In this document: positions 42,194 through 50,869 of the stretch, one piece after another | Position numbering within the stretch: the stretch's first letter is position 1 | How the letters are laid out: each line of letters begins with the position of its first letter | Assembly (NCBI RefSeq): GCF_020509005.1 | Contig: NC_063016.1 | Coordinates: 1,736,001-1,800,000 of the forward strand | Reading direction: 5' to 3' | DNA: 64,000 bases | From: Fulvia fulva | Lineage: Eukaryota > Ascomycota > Dothideomycetes > Mycosphaerellales > Mycosphaerellaceae | The notes under the pieces: generated by a model | Databases searched by the model: none | What the model saw: the letters and a program-made list of their open reading frames with translations, nothing else | Told to the model about the DNA's origin: nothing | Position numbers and translations under genes: made by a program

Positions 42194-44194
42194 TCAAGAC
42201 CTCAAGCCGGCTTTTCGCTGGTAGTCGTGAAGCATCTTACGGTCTGTGAAGCTATCGGCCGGCTCCCATGTTGGCTTTGCGTACCCTTTCCACTTCGTCT
42301 GATATAGCATGGCTATGGGCTTGCCGGGGTGCGTTCGCGGATCGGATTTCTGATGGGCCAAGATGCGTTCAACTTCATAAGCCTCCTCATCCTCCTCGTC
42401 TTCGTCTTCGTCTTCATCGTCATCTTCTGATGCGGTGTCTGCTTTCTGGGGCGCAGCGGCAGTCTTGAGGAACGGTCTGATATCGGCTTTGCCTTTGGCG
42501 GTTGCCTCCTTCTTCTGCATGTTAGTCACCAAGGTAGAGATCTGAGTCTTCTCTGGTTGATCCAAGCCGGCATGCTTTCGATATGATGCGATGACACCAA
42601 CATCGGGAAAGCTCTCTGCGGGCTCCCATGTGGGATCAGGAAAGCCTTCCCACTTTGTCTTGTAGAGCAGAGTCGATTCTTTGCCAGGGTGGCTTCGTGG
42701 ATCGCTCCAATGGTGATCAAGAATGGACTCGACAATGTACTCATCTTCATCGAGGTCATCTTCTTCCGTGTCCTCCTCCACCCCCTTCGCTGTCTGAGAG
42801 CCAGTTGGGTTCATGATGCTGGTCTTCCCTGGCGTGGGCATCTTCTTGACCTGGGCGGCACTGCTCGACGACGAGCTCTCGTCCGAGCTTACCTTTTCTT
42901 CACCTGGCTTCTTCGATGATTTCAAGAACGAAGCTAGCGTAATTGGTTCCGGCGAAGAGTCTGCTCGAGAAGACGCAGCAGCTGATGAGACTGCTGACTT
43001 ATGGTTCGGCTGCATCATAGATGTCTTGCCAGTCGGAGTTGGTTTGGTGGGTGATGGGCGTTGCAACTGATCTTCCGACTCATCTAAGCTAGAAGAGTTT
43101 AGCTCCGCGACAATGTTGCTCGACTTTGATGATGATGTAGGCTGCTTTCCGTCGGCATTCGTGAATGATCGAAGTGGATCAACAGATTGTGCTCGGGGGT
43201 CGGAAGATGATGCTGATGCCGATGCCAGTCTAGGACGTTTCGCTTCTGGCTCACGAACGATACTCGACCGCCTCATGGACTCCACACTTGCATTACCAGC
43301 GCCACTTCCACGTCGTTCGTCTTCTGCTTTGGGGTCGTAGCGCCAACCAAGCGGCATCAACTCCCCTGTTATCGGATGTCGTCTGCGGCGTGGACGCTTA
43401 TACGGCACGCCAAGTGCGAGCTCCTCGTCAAGCTCGTCTCTGTTTCTCGATCCGGATTGCTGTGGTTCTGGATCCAGAGGTAGCAGCGCTCCAGTATGAG
43501 GGTCACGCTTCCTACGTCTGCGCTTGGGAGGTTCGGGTAGTCCAGCCTGCGTTGTCGCCGGTGCAAGTTGCTCCCCTCCAGAGCTGCTTTCAAGATCCGC
43601 AGCCCCTTCGTCCTCATCACCACTCAATGGCATGAGTTCGCCTGTAAGCGGATCGCGCTTCCGACGTTGACGCTGCTTCATCTTCTTGAACATGTGCTTG
43701 TAGGTGGGGCGAGCGCGACCATATTTACCAGCGTCCACGGGTTCTTGGGGTTCTGCGGGATCGTCGTCCAGGTCCTGGAAGATCACAACACCCTTCCGTT
43801 GAGCTCTGAGCTTTCGCCGCTCCAGCTTGCGTTCAGCCTCTGCATTTGCTGCCTCCTGGACAATTCTGTCCATCTCGATTTCTTCTTCGAATTGCTGTGT
43901 CTCGAAACGTTCCAGTTCGTATGGAGATACATAGTCCAGAACCTCGTCTATGCCGATGTCGTCCACAGTCATACGGCCGATCTCTATGGAGTACGCGACT
44001 TTGTCTGGTGTTGCGACTCGACCTGTGATCTTTGCTTGGCGAGGTGCATGATCTGACAGTCTGATCGGAAGTGGTGCATCGTGGTAATATCTAGGCTGGT
44101 AGCGTGATTTTGTAGGTGGTCGCGCTGGCGATGTGAGTGGCCGCTCCGGTGATGCGCGATACACCGGTATGGCAAGTCCAGTGATGGGTGGCAT
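42194..44194 (-). CDS. tandem chromodomain protein
   Basis: A 666-residue, single-exon nuclear protein. Residues ~485-545 form chromodomain 1 (EYIVESILDHHWSDP...LYKTKWEGFPDPTWEPAESF) and residues ~606-666 chromodomain 2 (YEVERILAHQKSDP...LYQTKWKGYAKPTWEPADSF). Chromodomains bind methylated histone tails; the aromatic positions Y, W and the W of TWEP are kept. Both copies carry the same insertion, SDPR(S/T)HPGK, between the first two strands. In the N-terminal half a short basic motif, RKRDPLTGELMPL, occurs three times (about residues 180, 230 and 270). Acidic runs precede each chromodomain; NLS-like KRPRRRR is present. There is no SNF2 helicase part, so it is neither CHD1 nor a classic HP1. 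A heterochromatin or transcription role is inferred. Confidence 0.85.
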   Translation of the reverse strand: MPPITGLAIPVYRASPERPLTSPARPPTKSRYQPRYYHDAPLPIRLSDHAPRQAKITGRVATPDKVAYSIEIGRMTVDDIGIDEVLDYVSPYELERFETQQFEEEIEMDRIVQEAANAEAERKLERRKLRAQRKGVVIFQDLDDDPAEPQEPVDAGKYGRARPTYKHMFKKMKQRQRRKRDPLTGELMPLSGDEDEGAADLESSSGGEQLAPATTQAGLPEPPKRRRRKRDPHTGALLPLDPEPQQSGSRNRDELDEELALGVPYKRPRRRRHPITGELMPLGWRYDPKAEDERRGSGAGNASVESMRRSSIVREPEAKRPRLASASASSSDPRAQSVDPLRSFTNADGKQPTSSSKSSNIVAELNSSSLDESEDQLQRPSPTKPTPTGKTSMMQPNHKSAVSSAAASSRADSSPEPITLASFLKSSKKPGEEKVSSDESSSSSSAAQVKKMPTPGKTSIMNPTGSQTAKGVEEDTEEDDLDEDEYIVESILDHHWSDPRSHPGKESTLLYKTKWEGFPDPTWEPAESFPDVGVIASYRKHAGLDQPEKTQISTLVTNMQKKEATAKGKADIRPFLKTAAAPQKADTASEDDDEDEDEDEEDEEAYEVERILAHQKSDPRTHPGKPIAMLYQTKWKGYAKPTWEPADSFTDRKMLHDYQRKAGLRS

Positions 44195-44885
44195 TGTGGC
44201 GGATGCAATGAGGTGTATGTCGATACTTGGCCGACTGTCTCACGATTGACGGAGGACCATATTCTCCCGAAGCACGTTTCAGGAGAAGAGCAATCGCACG
44301 ATGTCAAAGAAGAAGTGCGCGGCAAATGTTCTTTCCAACATTGAAGTTGACATGGATGGAAGTGAAGGCGAAGAGCAAGAGTGAGTGATTGCTAGCGCGA
44401 CTGACATCCTCAGAGGCTCAGACCATCACGGTGATGCCAAGGCTATGGGGTCTGGGTCTGGGTCTGGGTCTGAGCTGTCACAGCCAACTCAACTCACGGC
44501 ACTTGGGCATTTGCAGGCATTTCGCGAACAATCATGCCTGCGGCAATGTTCATGACTGACTGTGTGGCGACTCTTGGGAGCTCACTGGTCAACGGTGTTG
44601 AACATGAACTTCATTGGTCTCAATCACTGTCACGCTACGCAATGTCTGTAAGGTCCGGACCCGAGTCGATCGCACCGAGTCCGACGTACATATCACGCCG
44701 TCTATGCAAAGGGACCGAAGTGCATTGGCATTGGCATTGGCACGTCTCTAACGGCCGAACCGCGAGCTTTTCTGTGATACTGTACAGTATTGACCTGTCA
44801 TTACCTCCTAGTCCATCCTCCTCGAAGCCGTCTACAATCTCAAGCAAACCCTCCAACGCCATCGCTTCCCAAAACAACTACCCAA
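44195..44885. other. intergenic region with a doubtful small ORF
   Basis: Divergent from the chromodomain gene, an ATG at 44301 opens 27 codons (MSKKKCAANVLSNIEV and an acidic end) just before a GTGAGT donor-like site. The nearest acceptor would give a 33-bp intron, too short to trust. A GGGTCT repeat follows. I do not call a gene. Confidence 0.3.
44448..44471. repeat. GGGTCT hexanucleotide repeat, four copies
   Basis: Four perfect tandem GGGTCT units in the intergenic region; no evident function. Confidence 0.85.
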
Positions 44886-46043
44886 TCAATACTTTCTCCA
44901 AGTTTCTAGGTCCAGCCCGCAGATCTCCATTCTCTTCTGTGCAAAGTCTCCATACAGACTCGTCCAAGCCCAGTCTGCATCTTTGTTCTTTGGCCTCGCG
45001 GCGACCTTGTCCGCCCACGGCACTTCATACTCAGGCCCAGGAAGCTTAGGGTCCGAGAAGCGTATGTAGGCCACATCTGACATGAACGATGTCTTATTAA
45101 AGTCCGGTCCAACGTCGTGTAGGGCGCCGACGGACCGGATCAGCGCAGTGTCTTCATTGCTTGACGCGAGGAGTATCGCTTCCGTGAGAAGTGTGGAGAG
45201 GTGTGTGTCGTTGTACTGGGACATTTCTGGTGTGACCAAACGCTTCGTGAGCTCGGCATGTCGGCTCTTCGATGGCTCGAGGAGGAAGAGGTCTTCAGAG
45301 TGGACGCCGTCTTTGGTGTTTGTGTCGTGCAGCATGACGAAGGGAGCTTTCTCGCTGAACCCAAGAATTGCATCCAATGGCTCTGCATCAAGCAACAGTC
45401 CAGGCGTCTCAATCGTGAGCAGGCGGTCGAAGTCATGCGTCAATGCGTATGCGCTTGCCAGCGAGTATGTGTCGCCGTCGTCGCTCGTTCGAATAGGATC
45501 TATAGGTTGTAGATTGACGTGGTACCTCCTCGCCGCCAGCTTCATCAACCGTCTCGTGCTATCCAAGTACGGATCAGAGATGTCTCCCTTCCCAGCTTTC
45601 TTCTCTTCCGCCCATGCTTTTGGAAAGAGCAATACCCTCTTTGCAGGCGATCTCATGCGATGTAGCTCCGCCAAGACCATGATTGCACTACACACATCGT
45701 GGTGTCTCCGCACAAGCTGGACATGTGCCAGCCTCTGCCAATTGATGTTGGCGCCAGCGCCGCTGGAGTGGACATGTCGGTCGAAGTCGGTGTATGCTAT
45801 GCGCCCATCTCTCTTCCCAAACAGCCTCGATGGTTCAAAATGCTGTTGCGTCGTATCTTCCGAGGTCGCCAAGGATTGCGGTGCCTTCGGTATTCGTGGT
45901 TGTATGGCGATCTTCAAGCCTTGGACTTCGCGTTGCTGTATCGAGTAGCCGGCCAGGAAGAGCAGCAGGGTGAAGACGACGACGACGGTGGACGAAACTA
46001 CGACTGATACTTGCGACTGCGATAACAATAATCGTGAAGGCAT
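44886..46043 (-). CDS. type II membrane glycosyltransferase-like protein
   Basis: The 385-residue product has a short cytoplasmic tail, then one membrane helix (residues ~12-34, VSVVVSSTVVVVFTLLLFLAGY). A lumenal domain of GT8/GNT1-like appearance follows: AYTDFDRHVHSSGAGANINWQRLAHVQLVRRH, SAIMVLAELHRMRSPAKRVLLFPKAW, and DRLLTIETPGLLLDAEPLDAIL. The last block aligns in style with the DxD-containing region of GT8 enzymes (usually DRVIYLDSD), but no DxD is visible there, so activity is uncertain. The family's topology points to the Golgi. The ATG has context GAACATGCC. It shares a 245-bp divergent promoter with PRP38. Confidence 0.7.
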   Translation of the reverse strand: MPSRLLLSQSQVSVVVSSTVVVVFTLLLFLAGYSIQQREVQGLKIAIQPRIPKAPQSLATSEDTTQQHFEPSRLFGKRDGRIAYTDFDRHVHSSGAGANINWQRLAHVQLVRRHHDVCSAIMVLAELHRMRSPAKRVLLFPKAWAEEKKAGKGDISDPYLDSTRRLMKLAARRYHVNLQPIDPIRTSDDGDTYSLASAYALTHDFDRLLTIETPGLLLDAEPLDAILGFSEKAPFVMLHDTNTKDGVHSEDLFLLEPSKSRHAELTKRLVTPEMSQYNDTHLSTLLTEAILLASSNEDTALIRSVGALHDVGPDFNKTSFMSDVAYIRFSDPKLPGPEYEVPWADKVAARPKNKDADWAWTSLYGDFAQKRMEICGLDLETWRKY

Positions 46044-46288
46044 GTTCGGTACATTGATGTGCCGCTGTGAGGAATGCTAGCCAATGCATTTTTCATGTGG
46101 ACGCCTGCATGAAGTGTTGATGAGACTGTCGGCAGAGCAACAATCGTGAACCCTGCCAAAAATGCCGACGCTACCTGGGAGGTAGCGAAGAAGTGAAGAC
46201 AAGCAGCATCAGCATCACGTCTATTACACCTACATGCAGACAGCCTGCGCCGTAGCAGACGTGTCACCGATCACATCGACACCACAGC
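46044..46288. promoter_or_regulatory. divergent promoter, glycosyltransferase-like and PRP38
   Basis: A 245-bp gap between two divergent start codons, so both promoters must lie here. No TATA box is obvious. Confidence 0.45.
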
Positions 46289-47026
46289 ATGGCCCACCAG
46301 GCAGATGCGAAACGAGCGCTGGACGAACGTGGCTACCACGGCAAACTCATCCGCGGCGACAACCCTCTCAAGCTCTTCGAAAAGCCCGTACGCGACCGCA
46401 TCGTCGACTCGTACTACTGGAAAGAACAATGCTTCGGTCTGAATGCCGCGACGCTGCTGGACCGCGCAGTTGAGCTGTCATCCATCGGCGGCACCTACGG
46501 CATCGCGCAGAGACCAACAGCCTTCCTCTGTCTGGCATTCAAGCTCTTGCAGCTCACCCCGGAGGACGAGATCATCTTGTTCTACCTACAACACGCGGGC
46601 GAGGAGTTCAAATATCTCAGGGCACTCGCAGCATTCTACATCCGACTAGCATGGGAGAAGGATGACGAGGTCTACAAGACACTTGAGCCTTACATGTCCG
46701 ACGGCAGAAAGCTCAAGAGACGGACAAGAGAGAGCTACAGTATGACACATGTCGACGAGTTCATAGACGACCTCTTGTTGAAGACGAGAGTGTGCGCAAC
46801 GACTTTGCCGAAGATCAACCCAAGGACTTTCTTGGAGGATGAGGATCGGCTGGAGCCGCGGGAGAGTGCTTTGGGTGATGAGTTGGAAGAACTTGATCGC
46901 GGAGAGGAGGATGAGGGAAGTGAGGGAGAGGTGGAAGAGGTCGAGGAGGTGCAGCTCAACGGCAATGGGCATCACGAGGAAGGGTCAAGGAAGAGGAGCG
47001 CTGATGATATGAGCGATGCCGATTGA
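46289..47026 (+). CDS. PRP38: PRP38 pre-mRNA splicing factor
   Basis: Prp38 is a U4/U6.U5 tri-snRNP-associated factor needed for spliceosome activation. The product is 245 residues. The conserved domain fills residues ~20-185: GDNPLKLFEKPVRDRIVDSYYWKE, CFGLNAATLLDRAVEL, IGGTYGIAQRPTAFLCLAFKLLQL, EDEIILFYLQHAGEEFKYLRALAAFYIRL, and RKLKRRTRESYSMTHVDEFIDDLL. The C-terminal tail is strongly acidic with a terminal KRSADD motif. It is intronless and uninterrupted. Confidence 0.96.
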   Translation: MAHQADAKRALDERGYHGKLIRGDNPLKLFEKPVRDRIVDSYYWKEQCFGLNAATLLDRAVELSSIGGTYGIAQRPTAFLCLAFKLLQLTPEDEIILFYLQHAGEEFKYLRALAAFYIRLAWEKDDEVYKTLEPYMSDGRKLKRRTRESYSMTHVDEFIDDLLLKTRVCATTLPKINPRTFLEDEDRLEPRESALGDELEELDRGEEDEGSEGEVEEVEEVQLNGNGHHEEGSRKRSADDMSDAD

Positions 47027-47450
47027 GACGCCTCTATACCCCTTTGCTTTACATTCATCGAATCTGGCGGGGAATGAGCACTTTGGGTGGCTATTGAGAG
47101 CTGTGGAGCGATGAGGAACACCTCAATTATATCGCGGCAGTCTAGGCCTTCCAGGATGCCATCACCATATGAACTCGATCATCATCTGGCCCGGCCTAAC
47201 CAATTATCGAAGCGGCGAAAAGTCGAACTGTCTGATGGTAGGCATCGACGCATGATCAGCACGCTCAGCACGCTCATCGCCGCACCGCATGTCTTCGACG
47301 ATTTGACCTTCGAAGAGGTCCTGTGGCCATTCGAGTCGCGCAAGGACGCTGAATCCCGGCAGATCTAGCGCAATGGTGGGCATGTATGCTTGGTACGCGC
47401 GATCTGGGAGGCTTCTAGAAGTAGGACATACATCAGCTCTTCACGACCAT
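47027..47450. other. convergent intergenic region with weak ORF
   Basis: An open frame with ATG at 47111 reaches 47368 (85 codons, including SKRRKVELSDGRHRRM). It has no recognised domain and I do not call it. The rest is unremarkable. Confidence 0.3.
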
Positions 47451-49223
47451 CTACTTAAGCCCATCAACCGCGCTACTGGCACCAACACTCTCATGCTCGA
47501 CGGGGCCCTTTTCGATATCTCTGCCGTCTACCCTCAGCTCCGTGTCCTCTGCTCGGAGCCCATCCAAGCCAGCATCACCATCCGCACCTTCCTCTTCATC
47601 TTCTGGCCTTCCCTCCCTACAGGCCCACCGATCTACATACCTCAAAACGTCCTTATTCCATATTCTATGCATGACTAGCAGTCGGAAAGGGACCAGAGCC
47701 ACGATAATCACCGGAAAAGCAGGTCCCGCGACTGTCAAAGTGACAATGAACACCACGACCGCCATCACGATCTCAAAGAGCGTATAAGTGTGCACTGCCC
47801 ACCAGTTCCTGATGCCCTGCGGCAATGGTGGAAGCTCAGACGCGGGCGTGAGGATCCAGAATGTCCTGTGCAGGATCGGATTGACAGACAGCGATTGCTG
47901 ACCCATGAAGATAAACAATCCCGCAAGAACCGAAGTCGGCGCCAGACCAAGAACGTGATGCAGTGGCGGAGCGATGAAGACCAGGATCGCTGCAGCATGT
48001 ATGAAATATGACCAGCGCTGTTCATAGACTCCCTGAACAGGCCTTTGCACAATCCTCCCAACGCCGTGTCTGTCCACGACCTCCTCCTCGATATACTCGC
48101 CTTTGAAATCGTGCATGAGACTTTCCGCGTGAAGTGGTGCCTGCGGCAAAAGTCCATTCGCCGGCGGTATCCCCAGCACTCCACACAACGCCGTGGTCAG
48201 TCCCAGAACAACGATGTCCTGCGCATACCCCGTCGGCTTCTTGGTGCCATACCGCTTGATCGTGCAGATAATACTGCTGATCTCATGATCAAAGAAGAAC
48301 AGCATCGTAATGATCGCACCCGGAATCATCGCCGCAGCTGCCTACCTCGCCTCCAGCTCCCAGAACCTCACATAGAAATGATCCCGTTCAGGTTTACTCG
48401 GTCGAAACGCATCCTTGCTCGTATACAGTGTATCCTTGTCCAGCTGCGCCAGCTCACCAGCATACGGGATTCCGATGAAGAAGATTATACTAATGGCCGC
48501 GGCATACTCCTTCAGCCCCATCCGAACGTAGCGATGGAAGATCGGTGGCCACTGTTCAGCTGTGCTGAGGAAGAGTGCAAGTTAGAATGTCCCCACGGCT
48601 CCGATGATGGCGTACAAGAACGCAGCCATGTCAAGCCTAGCATGTGCCCGCTCCAATTCCTGCAATGCTTTGTGGAAGTAAATGATGGAGTTGAGCAGAC
48701 TGAAGACCTCACAGCTGAACTCCGTTACATACAGCATCGTCCAATCGTGTGCATTCAATACCGCTAGGAGGATATGCATCCAGCCCGCGTGGATCAAGGT
48801 CCACGCCATGAAGGATAAAAAATCGATTTGGAAAGAGTTCTCGCAAAGGGCGTATATATTCTCCGCCAGGACAGAGAAAGGACCGGCCACGCCCAAGATC
48901 GTAAGGGGCTGCACACTGAATATGGAGAAAATGACTCCACATAACCCTGTGCTGAAGACGATTTCGATGGCGCCCCAGGATTGGCCGGTGAGGTTGTAGA
49001 GATCGCTGGCGAAGGTGATGCCGGGGAGGAGGTTGGTGAAGAAGAGGTAGACGACGCTGGCGAAGATCAGTTGGTTGAAGATGGTCCAGTCGGAGGGCCA
49101 TCTTTGCGTGTAGTTCTTGAGGTCTTGGTGGAGGAGGCGTCCAGGACGGAGGAGGCCGTCCTTGCGGCGGAATGGGTTGAGGGCGTTTGAGAGGTATGAG
49201 GATTTTCGTTCCGGGCCAGACAT
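47451..49223 (-). pseudogene. BOR1-type HCO3/borate transporter, two in-frame stops
   Basis: A SLC4-like anion exchanger of the fungal Bor1 family (borate export, plasma membrane), 590 codons. It starts MSGPERKSSYLSNALNPFRR. The family core is clear: DWTIFNQLIFASVVYLFFTN, GVIFSIFSVQPLTILGVAGPFSVL, EYAAAISIIFFIGIPYAGEL, MIPGAIITMLFFFDHEISSI, LGLTTALCGVLGIPPANGLLPQAP and TSVLAGLFIFMG. Two stops lie in the same frame: TAA at 48582-48584 within GAVGTF*LALFLSTAEQW, and TAG at 48342-48344 within WELEAR*AAAAMIPG. The first stop lies inside a 51-bp stretch (48565-48615) with a perfect donor, CTAAC branch and acceptor, so splicing could remove it. No intron fits the second stop. Probably inactive unless the TAG is an error. 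Confidence 0.82.
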
Positions 49224-50020
49224 GGTGGTGCTAGGTTTACGTCTCAAGGACTGGTGGTGTCGCTGACGGTTATTTGTTGACAAAGAGTTCTTTCATGGTC
49301 GCACTACCGCGGCACTTTCGACACATATTTTCGTAGTTGTGCCAACGTTCTAGGCGCGTCTGTGGCTACGATGTTGGCCAAGAAAGCAGAGCATTGTGGT
49401 ATGGCCATGGTATTCAAGCATTGAAGTGTGTGTCACCGAACGAATTGAGTGTTCGATATGCTGCCGCGCCTATTGGCCAAGATTGTTGCCACGCGAGGTT
49501 GTGTTCCAGCTGTTGAACGAGTTTTGCCCACGTGGTCTGGCTTGGAAGGGATGCAGAATGCTTGTTCTGCTTGGCTTCGTAAAGTCTGCTGTTATGCGCT
49601 GATGCATACGGTGGAACTATCATATCCTTGTGTTCATTCTCAGGATATCCCGTAAAGTGTTGCGACATCAGTCCCCCCACGTGGTATATCAGTCGTGTTG
49701 AGCGAAGTTCGATGTTGTAAGAGCGAGACTGCTGCGTTCATAGTCGTACAGTGACCGGAGATGGGATTTCTCGGTCTCGACGCCAGAGTCACTCCTTGAA
49801 AATGCCTTTTCCAGCGTGCCCGCCAATGCCTTGCTAACCACAAAGCTCGCAGATTAGTACACGGGATCGCGTGGCCAGATTTGTGGACAGGAATTTGGCA
49901 CGAAGTGTGTGCCATACTGTACATCATCAGCTGCTCTTATGTGCTTGCGATACCAACCCGAGCCTGCAGTCACCTGCCACGTCTAACGCCGCCCTCGTAC
50001 ATGCTCTTTACACAGCGCTT
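49224..50020. other. upstream region of BOR1-like gene
   Basis: A tandem gap on the minus strand between the BOR1-like start and the bL12m end. Short frames without domains; no repeat or RNA gene seen. Confidence 0.4.
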
Positions 50021-50640
50021 CTACTCCATCTTGACCACACCTCCCAGCCCCTTCAGCGTCTCAATGATCTTCTCGGCCTCCTCCTTGGGCACAGCCTCCT
50101 TCATCATCTTCGGCGCACTTTCCACAAACTTCTTGCTATCCACCAAGCTCAGGCCCAGCATTGCCTTGATCTCCTTGATGATCTTGGGCTTGGCTGCCGT
50201 GTCGAATGATTCCAGCTTCAGGTTGAACAGCGTCTTCTCCTCCTGTTTTGGTGCGGCCTCTTCGGGCTCCTCGACGGGCGCTGCGGCGGCGACTGATGGC
50301 CCTGCTGCGGCAAAACCACCGATGGGCATGTCGGGGATGTTTAGGCGGGACTGCAATGCCGTCAGTGTCTGTATCTAAAGTCGGTTCAAGTATAGCGTAC
50401 CTTTAATGTCGAGACCAGATCTGCAGTCTCCAACAGAGTCAATTGACTTATCTGGTCAACAATGCCGGATATCTTGGGGTCCGCGGCTGCGGCGACGGCT
50501 GCGTCTGTGTCTGTGGATTGCCATCTCCTCGATTCGTGCCGTCTGCGTGGAGTCGTGGCTGCGTACCGGAGTGTGTGGGAGCGCGCTGATCGAAGACATT
50601 GCGTGCACTGCCGTGCGACGAAAGATGGAGCGAGAGACAT
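50021..50640 (-). CDS. mitochondrial ribosomal protein bL12m
   Basis: The mitochondrial L7/L12 stalk protein (Mnp1/MRPL12), which recruits translation factors to the mitoribosome. Exons are 50401-50640 and 50021-50350, with a 50-bp intron (GTACGC, CTGAC, GCAG), giving 189 residues. An Arg/Ser-rich mitochondrial presequence of about 50 residues starts MSLAPSFVARQCTQCLRSAR. The N-terminal dimerisation helices include ISGIVDQISQLTLLETADLVSTLK. An Ala/Pro/Glu hinge follows, then the conserved C-terminal domain: EEKTLFNLKLESFDTAAKPKIIKEIKAMLGLSLVDSKKFVESAP and KMMKEAVPKEEAEKIIETLKGLGGVVKME. It runs divergently from MDN1. Confidence 0.95.
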
Positions 50641-50869
50641 GACGACTGGCTGCTCAGAAGGGGATGCTTTGGCAGAGAGTCGCCTGTCGTGTGCGTCTCC
50701 ATGCATAATCTCATTGCACCCCCAAGTTCCCAACCTCCGCGGGCATCGATCGCATCGGGCCTAGCCGGTCGATGTCTTGGCACAAAAGTCAAACTTGTCG
50801 AGGCAAACCTGAAGTTTGGGCGACTGGACTCTTCCATCGACCGCTGTCGCCCCATCGCTGGTGTCGAAA
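50641..50869. promoter_or_regulatory. divergent promoter, bL12m and MDN1
   Basis: A 229-bp gap between the two start codons. Both genes serve ribosome production (mitochondrial ribosome and 60S assembly), so shared control is plausible. No TATA box is evident. Confidence 0.5.

Noticed and set aside
42194..44194. Long plus-strand frames antisense to the chromodomain, protease and other minus-strand genes
   Set aside because: They are shadows of biased codon use in the real genes; no domains, starts or splice continuity.
47111..47368. 85-codon plus-strand frame between PRP38 and the BOR1-like gene
   Set aside because: No recognised domain or homologue known to me; too short to call on coding appearance alone.
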